In this document: positions 27,989 to 34,446 of the stretch, one piece after another | Numbering within the stretch: the stretch's first letter is position 1 | Layout: each line of letters begins with the position of its first letter | DNA from: RGIG3009 sp045630765 | GTDB taxonomy: Bacteria; Bacillota; Clostridia; Oscillospirales; Acutalibacteraceae | Direction: 5' to 3' | Assembly (NCBI GenBank): GCA_045630765.1 | Contig: JAZQTM010000045.1 | Coordinates: forward strand, 1 to 34,446 | DNA length: 34,446 bases | The notes under the pieces: generated by a model | What the model was told of the DNA's origin: nothing | The model's input: only the letters and a program-made list of their open reading frames with translations | The model's database searches: none | Program-made: the position numbers and the translations under genes

Positions 27989-30202
27989 ATGGAGCAAACG
28001 GAGCAAGTCTTGTGCGGCGCCGTCGAGCGGGTGGTTTTCCGTAACGAGGAAAACGGCTGGACGGTGCTGGAGCTTGCGGCGGAGGACGAATTCCACAAGG
28101 TGGTGGGTGTTCTGCCGAGCACGCAAGCGGGTGAACAGTTAAAGCTGACGGGCGAATGGGTGGAACATCCCAAATTCGGCCGTCAGTTTCGCGCGCACAC
28201 TTGCGAGCACGAACTGCCCACCGACCGCGACGCGGTGTTCCGCTATTTGGCATCGGGCGCGATCAAGGGTGTCGGACCGGTAACGGCATCGGCATTGGTG
28301 GCGCAGTTTGGAGAAGATACCCTGCGCATTATGGAGGAAGAACCCGAGCGTCTGTGTGAAGTACGCGGTATCACCGCATCCAAAGCCGAAAAGATCGCCA
28401 AAGAATACCGTGAGCAGTTTGGACTGCGCGAAGTGATCTTGGCATTTTCGGGTTACGGCTTAACGCAAAGCGAAGCCTTGCGCTGTTGGAAACGGTGGGG
28501 CGCGCAGACGGTGGATACCATTCGCTCCAACCCGTATTTGCTCTGCTCGACGGGGTTGTACATTTCATTCGACCGCGCGGATGCGATCTGTATGAGTATG
28601 GATCGCCTGCCCGACGATCCCCGCCGCATTGAAGCGGGTTTGTTACACGTGTTGCGCCACAACTTGCAAAACGGGCACACGTGTTTACCGTCGGACAAGC
28701 TTATCGTCGCCACGGCACAGATGCTCGGCATTGATGCGATCAAAACGGGCGAAACGTTGCAGGATATGGTAACGCAGTTCACGGTACGCACCGAGCGGAT
28801 CAACGAACAGGTTTTTGTGTTTTTGCCCGCCTTGCATCAGGCGGAAAAATATGCCGCTTCTCGGATTCAGCTGATGGTTGGCTTTCATACCGAGGTAAAC
28901 GAGCAGATCCGTCGCAATCTGGAAACGATGGAACGGCAAAACGGCATCACCTATCAAGACCGTCAGCGCGAAGCGGTGCTTGCCGCGGTGGAAAAAGGCG
29001 TGCTGGTGCTTACCGGTGGTCCCGGTACGGGTAAGACGACGACCATACGCGCCATTATCGCGTTATTGGAAGGGCTCGGTGAGCGGGTAGAGATCGCCGC
29101 ACCGACGGGTCGTGCCGCCAAACGGATGACCGAACTGACGGGATGTGAAGCGCGCACCATTCACCGCTTGTTAGAGGTGAAATGGGACGACTCCGATACC
29201 CCCGTATTTGACCGTAACGAGAAAAATCCGCTGGAAGCGGATGCGCTCATCGTCGACGAGGTGTCGATGGTGGATGCGCTGTTGTTTGAAAGTTTGTTGC
29301 GCGCGCTTAAACCCGCGTGCCGTCTTATCCTGGTCGGGGATACCGATCAGTTGCCCGCGGTAGGTGCGGGCAGCGTGCTGCACGATCTGATCGACAGCGG
29401 TCTGTTGCCCGTCGTTCGGCTTAATCAGGTGTTCCGTCAGGCATTGACGAGTGACATCGTTGCCAACGCGCACCGCATCGTGTCGGGCGATATGCCGAAG
29501 TTCAGTAAAAAGCAAGGCGATTGCTTCTTTTTGGAAGAATTCGTTCCCGACGATGCCATTGACACCGTGGTGGATCTGTGCGCCAGACGCCTGCCCGCCG
29601 GTTACGGTACCGACGTGTTTGATGGAATTCAAGTGTTGTGTCCCGGTCGCAAAGGACCGCTCGGCACGATCAACCTCAACGAGCGGTTACAGGAAACGCT
29701 TAACCCTTGCAGCGAAACCAAGCGCGAATGGAGCGGCGAATCCTCGATGCTCCGTGAGGGCGATAAAGTGATGCACATCAAAAACGATTACGATATCGGC
29801 TGGACGCGTGACAGCGGTGAACAGGGGACGGGTGTTTTTAACGGCGATATCGGAATATTGGAAGAAATCTCGCCGCGCGAACAACTGCTGAAGGTTCGCT
29901 ATGACGACCGCGTGGCATTGTATACGTACGAGCAAGCAAAGGAACTTGAACTTGCCTATGCCATCACGGTACATAAAAGTCAGGGCAGTGAATTTGATAC
30001 GGTGGTGTTACCGGTATGTCACGTGCCGAAACTTCTTTGTTATCGCAATCTGTTATATACCGCCGTCACCCGTGCCAAATCTCTTTTGGTTGCGGTCGGC
30101 GAGCGTGAAACGTTGGGCACGATGGTGAAGAACCACCGCAAGACGTTGCGGTATACGGGACTCAATTTCTTTTTGGAACAGGCAGGGCGATTCTTTTCGT
30201 AA
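27989..30202 (+). CDS. recD2: RecD2-type ATP-dependent 5'-3' DNA helicase, 737 aa
   Basis: The RecD2 layout is clear. An N-terminal OB-like segment (about 5-75) is followed by tandem helix-hairpin-helix motifs (AIKGVGPVTASALVAQFG at 91-108, CEVRGITASKAEKIAKEY at 123-140). SF1B helicase motifs come next: Walker A GGPGTGKT (343-350), APTGRAAKRM (371-380), Walker B LIVDEVSMVD (420-429), GDTDQLPAVG, and VHKSQGSEFDTVVLP in the UvrD-C-like end. RecD2 acts without RecBC in replication-fork and mismatch-repair related work in Firmicutes. GAGGTAACAA ATG gives a good start. The stop overlaps the comF start (TAATG). Confidence 0.96.
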   Translation: MEQTEQVLCGAVERVVFRNEENGWTVLELAAEDEFHKVVGVLPSTQAGEQLKLTGEWVEHPKFGRQFRAHTCEHELPTDRDAVFRYLASGAIKGVGPVTASALVAQFGEDTLRIMEEEPERLCEVRGITASKAEKIAKEYREQFGLREVILAFSGYGLTQSEALRCWKRWGAQTVDTIRSNPYLLCSTGLYISFDRADAICMSMDRLPDDPRRIEAGLLHVLRHNLQNGHTCLPSDKLIVATAQMLGIDAIKTGETLQDMVTQFTVRTERINEQVFVFLPALHQAEKYAASRIQLMVGFHTEVNEQIRRNLETMERQNGITYQDRQREAVLAAVEKGVLVLTGGPGTGKTTTIRAIIALLEGLGERVEIAAPTGRAAKRMTELTGCEARTIHRLLEVKWDDSDTPVFDRNEKNPLEADALIVDEVSMVDALLFESLLRALKPACRLILVGDTDQLPAVGAGSVLHDLIDSGLLPVVRLNQVFRQALTSDIVANAHRIVSGDMPKFSKKQGDCFFLEEFVPDDAIDTVVDLCARRLPAGYGTDVFDGIQVLCPGRKGPLGTINLNERLQETLNPCSETKREWSGESSMLREGDKVMHIKNDYDIGWTRDSGEQGTGVFNGDIGILEEISPREQLLKVRYDDRVALYTYEQAKELELAYAITVHKSQGSEFDTVVLPVCHVPKLLCYRNLLYTAVTRAKSLLVAVGERETLGTMVKNHRKTLRYTGLNFFLEQAGRFFS

Positions 30203-30921
30203 TGGATCGAAAGTGTTTTGTGCGTTCGACGTATGCGGCGTTACTGCCGAAACGGTGCGCTTTTTGCGGCGCGCTGATTTTGCCGTGGCGCGACAGTTGC
30301 GTGGCGTGCTCGCGGCAGATATCTGTCATTAAACCGCCGCTATGCCCGCATTGCGGAGAGCATAAAAAGAATTGTAAATGCGGCAAACGGCGGCAGTCCT
30401 TCGATAAGGTGGCAGCGCCGTTTTACTATGAACTGGCGGCACGAAACGGTGTATTGCGCCTCAAACATTGCGACGATCCCGATGCGATCGATTATTTCAC
30501 CGATTGTATGCAAACGGTGGTGCGCCGCGAATACGGCGGCGAATCGATCGATGCGCTCACCTACGTTCCGATGACGCGGCGCGCCCGCCGTGAGCGGGAG
30601 TATAACCAAGGCGAATTGCTTGCCAAATCACTCGGCAAACGGCTGTCGCTACCCGTGTGGACAACACTTGTCAAGTTGTACGAAACACCGCCGCAAAAGG
30701 CAATGGATTATCATGCGCGGTCGGGTAACGTGTTGGGCGTGTTTGACGTGATCGAGCCTGCCGTTCGCGGTAAAACGTTGTTACTTGTCGATGACGTGAT
30801 GACCACGGGTGCCACGCTTAACGAATGTGCCAAAATGCTGAAACTGTACGGTGCAAAGCGAGCGTTTGCCGTAACGGTCGCCGTTCCCAAACGCAAAAAA
30901 GAACCGGATGAAGTCACGTGA
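30202..30921 (+). CDS. comF: ComF-family double-zinc-ribbon phosphoribosyltransferase, 239 aa
   Basis: Two Cys-rich zinc knuckles open the protein (CAFC at 19-22 with CVAC at 33-36; CPHC at 48-51 with CKC at 58-60). A PRTase fold follows, with the PRPP motif LLLVDDVMTTGATLNE (193-208). YVPMTRRARREREYNQGELLAKSL is the conserved ComF/GntX block. ComF proteins act in DNA uptake together with ComFA and PriA; many non-competent species keep them. The ATG overlaps the recD2 stop by one base, so the genes are co-transcribed. The last codons form the 5' arm of the terminator. Confidence 0.93.
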   Translation: MDRKCFVRSTYAALLPKRCAFCGALILPWRDSCVACSRQISVIKPPLCPHCGEHKKNCKCGKRRQSFDKVAAPFYYELAARNGVLRLKHCDDPDAIDYFTDCMQTVVRREYGGESIDALTYVPMTRRARREREYNQGELLAKSLGKRLSLPVWTTLVKLYETPPQKAMDYHARSGNVLGVFDVIEPAVRGKTLLLVDDVMTTGATLNECAKMLKLYGAKRAFAVTVAVPKRKKEPDEVT

Positions 30922-30937
30922 CCTCATCCGGTTTTGT
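30902..30937. terminator. Terminator at the end of comF, shared with the histidine kinase gene
   Basis: AACCGGATGA (30902-30911) pairs with TCATCCGGTT (30924-30933), with an inner GTCAC/GTGAC pairing, followed by TTGTTAT. The hairpin begins inside comF. On the minus strand the kinase gene ends at the same point. Confidence 0.82.
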
Positions 30938-32346
30938 TATACCTGTAAATCCACCCAAAACGCAACGCCGTTTGATTCGTTTTGCACGCCGTACGGCATA
31001 CGGTGCGCTTGCATGATCGCCGCGACGACGGACAAGCCGATACCGGTGCCGCCGTACGCGCGGGTGTGCGCCTTATCAATTTTGTAAAAGCTTTCCCAAA
31101 TATGCGGCAGATCGTCTTCGGGGATGGGCGTTCCGGTGTTGAACACCGTCACACGCACCGCCTTTTCCGCCACCTGACACGCAATGCGGATCTCGCCGCC
31201 TTCGGTGACGTGATGCAAGGCGTTTGTCAGATAATTGGTAAACACCTGCTCGATCAGCAAAGCATCGCCCCATACGAACAACGGCTCATCGGAAAGGGTC
31301 GGCAACACGACTGCACGCTCGGCAAATACGGGTGCGTGGCGCTGTAGCAACCGACCGAGCAACGCCGACAGATCAAACCGCTCAATGGTAAGCTCATCGC
31401 CGCCCGATTCGAGTTGCATCAAGGTCGTGAGCTTCGCAATGATCTGCGAGAGTTTCGCGGCCTCGTCCTCGATGACCGAACAATAAAATTCACGGTCAGC
31501 GGCATCCGATGCGATGTTTTCGTGTAGCCCCTCCGCATACGTTTGGATGAGCGAAATGGGGGTTTTCAGTTCGTGCGATACGTTGCGGATAAACCGACTG
31601 CGCGCCTCGTTTTGGCGGGTGGTTATCTCCACGTCACTTTGCAAACGCGCGTTGGCGGTCTTGAGTTCCGACAGACTTTGTTCCATCGCTTCGGACACGG
31701 TGTTCAGATTATGCCCGAGCTGTGAAAGCTCGTCTTCGCCCTGTCCTTCGTACCGATCGGAAAAATCCATATTCGCCATACGTCCCGCCATCGTGGATAA
31801 CCGCCGCACGGGACGGGTAAACAAACGGGCAAGGAAGAACGCGATCACACAACCGACCGCCACGGTGGCAAGCGTTGCCCACCACGAGAAAGACGTGTCG
31901 GTATGCACCACCGTTTGGTTGATCGGCAGATGCAGGATAACGTGAATCCCCTCGATCGTCTTGCCGTACAAGGATAACACGTTATCGCGGTTTACCAACA
32001 CGTACGAGCCCTTTTCAACGGAATACGGCGGCAACAAAAACGCCGGCGCTTCGGGCAGGGGATCGGCGTAGAGCACTTGATATTCCGAGCGGATGAGGAT
32101 CGACATATCGTAATTGGCGCGGTACGGCGACAACTCTTTTTCAAGATTTTCTCGAAACGAAATGGCGTGAGCGGCATCCGCATAGGCTTCAGCCAGCAGA
32201 GTTTCGGTTTTTTGCTCGTTCAATCGGGTAAACGCAAAGGTATTCAAAAGGCGGTTGAACAACAACAGCGCCAACACGCACGCGGTAAACACGCAAAACA
32301 CCTTAAAGGCGACCGACTGAAAGAAGCGTGTGACAGTCGTTTTCAT
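30937..32346 (-). CDS. Sensor histidine kinase, 469 aa
   Basis: TM1 (about 12-34) and TM2 (about 154-174) flank an extracellular sensor of about 120 residues with no recognised fold. A HAMP linker (about 175-228, TRPVRRLSTMAGRMANMDFS), the HisKA domain with phospho-His258 in RNVSHELKTPISLIQTYAEG, and a HATPase_c domain with N box NALHHV, TGTPIPEDDLPHIWESFY and GGTGIGLSVV complete the kinase. Its ATG overlaps the response-regulator stop (ATGA), so the pair is co-translated and should be cognate. The signal is unknown; nearby envelope genes make cell-wall stress one option. Confidence 0.95.
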   Translation of the reverse strand: MKTTVTRFFQSVAFKVFCVFTACVLALLLFNRLLNTFAFTRLNEQKTETLLAEAYADAAHAISFRENLEKELSPYRANYDMSILIRSEYQVLYADPLPEAPAFLLPPYSVEKGSYVLVNRDNVLSLYGKTIEGIHVILHLPINQTVVHTDTSFSWWATLATVAVGCVIAFFLARLFTRPVRRLSTMAGRMANMDFSDRYEGQGEDELSQLGHNLNTVSEAMEQSLSELKTANARLQSDVEITTRQNEARSRFIRNVSHELKTPISLIQTYAEGLHENIASDAADREFYCSVIEDEAAKLSQIIAKLTTLMQLESGGDELTIERFDLSALLGRLLQRHAPVFAERAVVLPTLSDEPLFVWGDALLIEQVFTNYLTNALHHVTEGGEIRIACQVAEKAVRVTVFNTGTPIPEDDLPHIWESFYKIDKAHTRAYGGTGIGLSVVAAIMQAHRMPYGVQNESNGVAFWVDLQV

Positions 32347-33011
32347 ACTTCACCCTCAAACTTATAGCCGATGCCGCGCACCGTTTTGATCTGATTACCG
32401 GTTTCACCGAGCTTACTGCGCAGCTTTTTGATATGCGTGTCCACCGTACGGGCATCGCCGTCATAATCGAACTGCCAAACACTGTTCAGAATGCGATCGC
32501 GCGACAACGCAACGCCTTTATTGGTCATCAGATATTCCAGCAACTCAAATTCCGTATAGGTGAGGTGCACCAGCGTGTTATCCACGTACACTTCGCGTGC
32601 CAGTTTATCCACACGCAACCGTGAGGGATCCACCGCGGCGGTATCGCCCTTGCGGCGCAGAATCGCCTCAATGCGGGCGGACAAAATTTTCAAGCTGAAC
32701 GGTTTTGCCACGTACTCGTCCGCACCCAGTTCAAAGCCTTGCAGTTCGTCGGCTTCTTCACTGCGGGCGGTGAGCATAATGATGGGCGTCTGATGCGTCT
32801 GACGGATCTCGCGGCATACCTGCCAGCCGTCTTTTTTCGGCATCATCACGTCGAGTATCACCAGACTCGGGTGTTTGTCGTAAAATACTTCCAGCGCCTC
32901 GACACCGTCGGCGGCTTCAAGCGTCTGATACCCTTTGATCCGCAAATAATCGGAAATGACGCGGCGCATACGCATTTCATCGTCTACTATTAAAATGGTA
33001 GCGGGGTTCAT
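32343..33011 (-). CDS. OmpR/PhoB-family response regulator, 222 aa
   Basis: The receiver domain (1-120) has acidic pocket Asp10/Asp11, phospho-acceptor Asp54 in VILDVMMP, the switch Thr in IMLTARSEE and Lys in YVAKPFS. The C-terminal winged helix (about 128-220) ends in TVDTHIKKLRSKLG ... IKTVRGIGYKFEGEV, the PhoB-type DNA-binding signature. GAGGTGAG precedes the ATG. It starts 4 nt after the DUF4364 gene and overlaps the kinase gene, so all three form one operon. Targets are not in evidence. Confidence 0.96.
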   Translation of the reverse strand: MNPATILIVDDEMRMRRVISDYLRIKGYQTLEAADGVEALEVFYDKHPSLVILDVMMPKKDGWQVCREIRQTHQTPIIMLTARSEEADELQGFELGADEYVAKPFSLKILSARIEAILRRKGDTAAVDPSRLRVDKLAREVYVDNTLVHLTYTEFELLEYLMTNKGVALSRDRILNSVWQFDYDGDARTVDTHIKKLRSKLGETGNQIKTVRGIGYKFEGEV

Positions 33012-33015
33012 ACGC

Positions 33016-33603
33016 TCACCTCAGTTCAATAACAATGCGATCGTTCGCTTCAAAACGGGCACCGCCCGTCAACACGGCGATCACGCTTTGATACAGTAAA
33101 AGCGGATCCTCTAAAAACTGTTCGCGCACCAGCGCGGCTTGGCGGTCGTCGGCGACCAACAGCGTAAAGGAGAGAAGCGGGGCTTCCTCACTTCCGACAG
33201 CACAGGTCACGGTCACTCCCGCCTCGGTTTTGGCGATCTTAACGTGATTTTCCTGTTCACTGCGACGGCGCGCGAGCAACTGCACCGCTGCCTTGGATGC
33301 CCGTTCACGGATGGTGTACGGGAGCAGATCCGCAAGCGTTTCCGCCGCGTGGGTACCCACCTCGGTCACGACGAGGGTATCGTCCTCGCGGTCGTACAGA
33401 TTACCAAGCTCCACCAATTCGTCGATGGCGGCACTGGTATCAAAGAAATTTGCCATACCGTTTCCGCAAATAATATCCAGCACGTCGTTTCGCGGCATCG
33501 GTACACCCGCCGCGATCAACACGTAACAGATCAAAATTTTAATTTCGTGGCGAGAATGTAAGCCGCCCGGCTCCACGCCCGCGCCAAAGGCATCGCGATT
33601 CAT
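33016..33603 (-). CDS. DUF4364-family (winged-helix-like) protein, 195 aa
   Basis: EIKILICYVLIAAGVPMPRNDVLDII and MANFFDTSAAIDELVELGNLYD form the N-terminal winged-helix-like part of DUF4364 proteins, followed by VTEVGTHAAETLADLLPYTIRERA. The C-terminal half is a beta-rich segment with no known role. DUF4364 is a Clostridia-typical family of unknown function, possibly transcriptional. I chose ATG 33603 with GGAGG 9 nt upstream; the more distal in-frame start lies within the promoter. As first gene ahead of the two-component pair, it may take part in the same regulation. Confidence 0.8.
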   Translation of the reverse strand: MNRDAFGAGVEPGGLHSRHEIKILICYVLIAAGVPMPRNDVLDIICGNGMANFFDTSAAIDELVELGNLYDREDDTLVVTEVGTHAAETLADLLPYTIRERASKAAVQLLARRRSEQENHVKIAKTEAGVTVTCAVGSEEAPLLSFTLLVADDRQAALVREQFLEDPLLLYQSVIAVLTGGARFEANDRIVIELR

Positions 33604-33636
33604 AACGACGCGCCTCCTTGCTTGTTCATACCTTTC

Positions 33637-33665
33637 AGTATACAAAAACTCTGCCCCGCTGTCAA
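33637..33665 (-). promoter_or_regulatory. Promoter of the DUF4364-RR-HK operon, nested in a terminator
   Basis: On the minus strand TTGACA (33660-33665), 17 bp, then TATACT (33637-33642). The -35 hexamer spans the loop of the upstream gene's terminator hairpin. Confidence 0.88.
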
Positions 33666-33679
33666 CAGCGGGGCAGAGT
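33644..33679 (-). terminator. Terminator of the ABC transporter operon
   Basis: A perfect 13-bp stem (CTCTGCCCCGCTG, 33649-33661 with 33666-33678) with a 4-nt loop is followed on the minus strand by TTTTTG. Confidence 0.9.
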
Positions 33680-33687
33680 GCGTTTTT

Positions 33688-34245
33688 TTACAGATTGACG
33701 ATTGTCGCATCAAACAACGCGGCTTCTTCGAGCGAATGGGTGACGAGTACGATCGGGCATCCCGCAAACCGTTCGCGCAGTTTCGCGGCGATGGATACTT
33801 TCAACGCTTCGTCCAAGCCGTTGAACGGCTCATCCAAGATAAGCAGATCGCCGCCGAATGCCAGTGCGCGTGCAATGGCTACGCGCCGTTGCATACCGCC
33901 GCTGAGTTCGTCGGGACGTTGCTCGGCAGCGTCTTGCAAGGATACGGCGGCAAGCGCCGCGTCTACGGCGCTGACGTCATCGGTGACGAGCAGCAGATTT
34001 TCCCGCACCGTCAACCACGGCGCCAAGCGATCATCCTGAAACACCATTGCGATCCGCCGTGCATCACGATGAACGGTGCCGGCGGTGGGGGATTCCAATC
34101 CCGCGATCAACCGCAACAACGTCGTCTTTCCGCATCCCGACGGACCAAACAGGCAGACAGCACCGTTTTGCGGCAACGTCAGCGATACGTCGGATAACAC
34201 GGGCGTATCACCGTAGGAGAAAGACACGCGATCAAGCATTATCAC
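33688..34245 (-). CDS. ABC transporter ATP-binding protein, NitT/TauT/SsuB type, 185 aa
   Basis: Walker A is FGPSGCGKTTLLRLIAG (34-50), the Q-loop is VFQDDRLAPWLTVRENL (typical of the nitrate/taurine/sulphonate group), the signature is ELSGGMQRRVAIARAL, Walker B is LLILDEPFNGLD and the H-loop is VTHSLEEA. It is short: the usual 60-70 C-terminal residues of SsuB/TauB are missing, and the protein ends right after the H-loop strand. The GTG at 34245 overlaps the permease stop (GTGA) and has a GGGGG RBS about 7 nt upstream; ATG 34239 is the alternative. The cargo is unknown. Confidence 0.9.
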   Translation of the reverse strand: MIMLDRVSFSYGDTPVLSDVSLTLPQNGAVCLFGPSGCGKTTLLRLIAGLESPTAGTVHRDARRIAMVFQDDRLAPWLTVRENLLLVTDDVSAVDAALAAVSLQDAAEQRPDELSGGMQRRVAIARALAFGGDLLILDEPFNGLDEALKVSIAAKLRERFAGCPIVLVTHSLEEAALFDATIVNL

Positions 34246-34445
34246 GAAACCGCCCCCTTTCTCGTTACGTGCAACAGCAACTTTTCAAGCAAAATGCTCA
34301 ATACGATCACCACCGCGGTCCACGCGAACACTTCGGGGGTTTCGAGCGTCATTTTGGCAAGCTGTAAGCGATTACCGATAGCGAGATCGGGACGGCAGAT
34401 AATTTCCGCCGCTACCCCTGATTTCCACGCAAAGCCCAGACCGTT
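34242..34445 (-). CDS. ABC transporter permease, NitT/TauT type, C-terminal part
   Basis: The minus strand is open from the window edge to the TGA at 34242. The 67 residues begin NGLGFAWKSGVAAEIICRP, the EAA-loop segment of NitT/TauT/SsuC-type permeases, and continue KMTLETPEVFAWTAVVIVLS into the last TM helix. The 5' part lies outside the window, where a substrate-binding protein gene is also expected. It is translationally coupled to the ATPase gene. Confidence 0.88.
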   Translation of the reverse strand, partial: NGLGFAWKSGVAAEIICRPDLAIGNRLQLAKMTLETPEVFAWTAVVIVLSILLEKLLLHVTRKGAVS

Positions 34446-34446
34446 G

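Noticed and set aside
1..34446. CRISPR array, prophage structural genes or transposase
   Set aside because: No regularly spaced repeats were seen, and no coding region resembles cas, capsid, terminase or transposase proteins.

Overview
The window reads as chromosome from an anaerobic, spore-forming-type Firmicute, most likely a Clostridia/Oscillospirales-like gut bacterium. This is an inference from gene content: pyruvate formate-lyase under a ZTP riboswitch, a PdaA-type deacetylase, RecD2, ComF, a DUF4364 protein and two GH2/sugar-symporter gene sets. Strong GGAGG-type ribosome binding sites and TTGACA-17-TATAAT-type promoters support it. Most of the window is moderately GC-rich. Two stretches are clearly AT-richer: a small regulator cassette (about 0.4-0.95 kb) and a restriction-modification island (about 11.0-13.2 kb).

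Layout. 0-1 kb: the 3' end of pgeF, then two tiny AT-rich genes (one an XRE-type repressor) between look-alike terminators and among palindromes. 1-3.5 kb: a ROK-like protein (minus) divergent from an S1-domain RNA-binding protein (plus). 3.6-10.5 kb, all minus: a glycoside-use region with a GPH sugar:cation symporter and a GH2 glycosidase, then a 985-residue protein that joins a complete MFS transporter to a complete GH2 hydrolase. 10.6-13.3 kb: tRNA-Arg(CCG), copies of its 3' end, and a C5 methyltransferase with an N-terminal HTH plus an Eco47II-family endonuclease. 13.3-16.4 kb: an APC permease and a DUF4173-type membrane protein, bounded by two identical 39-bp hairpin terminators. 16.5-20.7 kb, minus: a small redox operon (FTR-like protein, thioredoxin, phosphoribosyltransferase), then pflB-pflA behind a ZTP riboswitch. 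20.8-21.9 kb: two half-size ChrA transporters. 22-26.6 kb, minus: a four-gene locus of an MBOAT O-acyltransferase, a small membrane protein and two secreted SGNH proteins whose SGNH and BspA-type LRR domains occur in opposite order. 26.7-30.9 kb, plus: a PdaA-like deacetylase, a small membrane protein, recD2 and comF. 30.9-33.7 kb, minus: DUF4364 protein, response regulator, histidine kinase. 33.7-34.4 kb, minus: ATPase and permease end of a NitT/TauT-type ABC transporter.

How the genes work together. The two sugar units pair import with hydrolysis, one as neighbouring genes and one as a single polypeptide. The MBOAT locus looks like a machine that moves acyl groups across the membrane onto an extracellular polymer. 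Pfl and its activase are probably controlled by one-carbon status through ZTP. The R-M pair is a compact self-regulated unit beside a tRNA. The strongest candidates for something undescribed are the MFS-GH2 fusion and the domain-permuted SGNH/LRR pair around the MBOAT gene.
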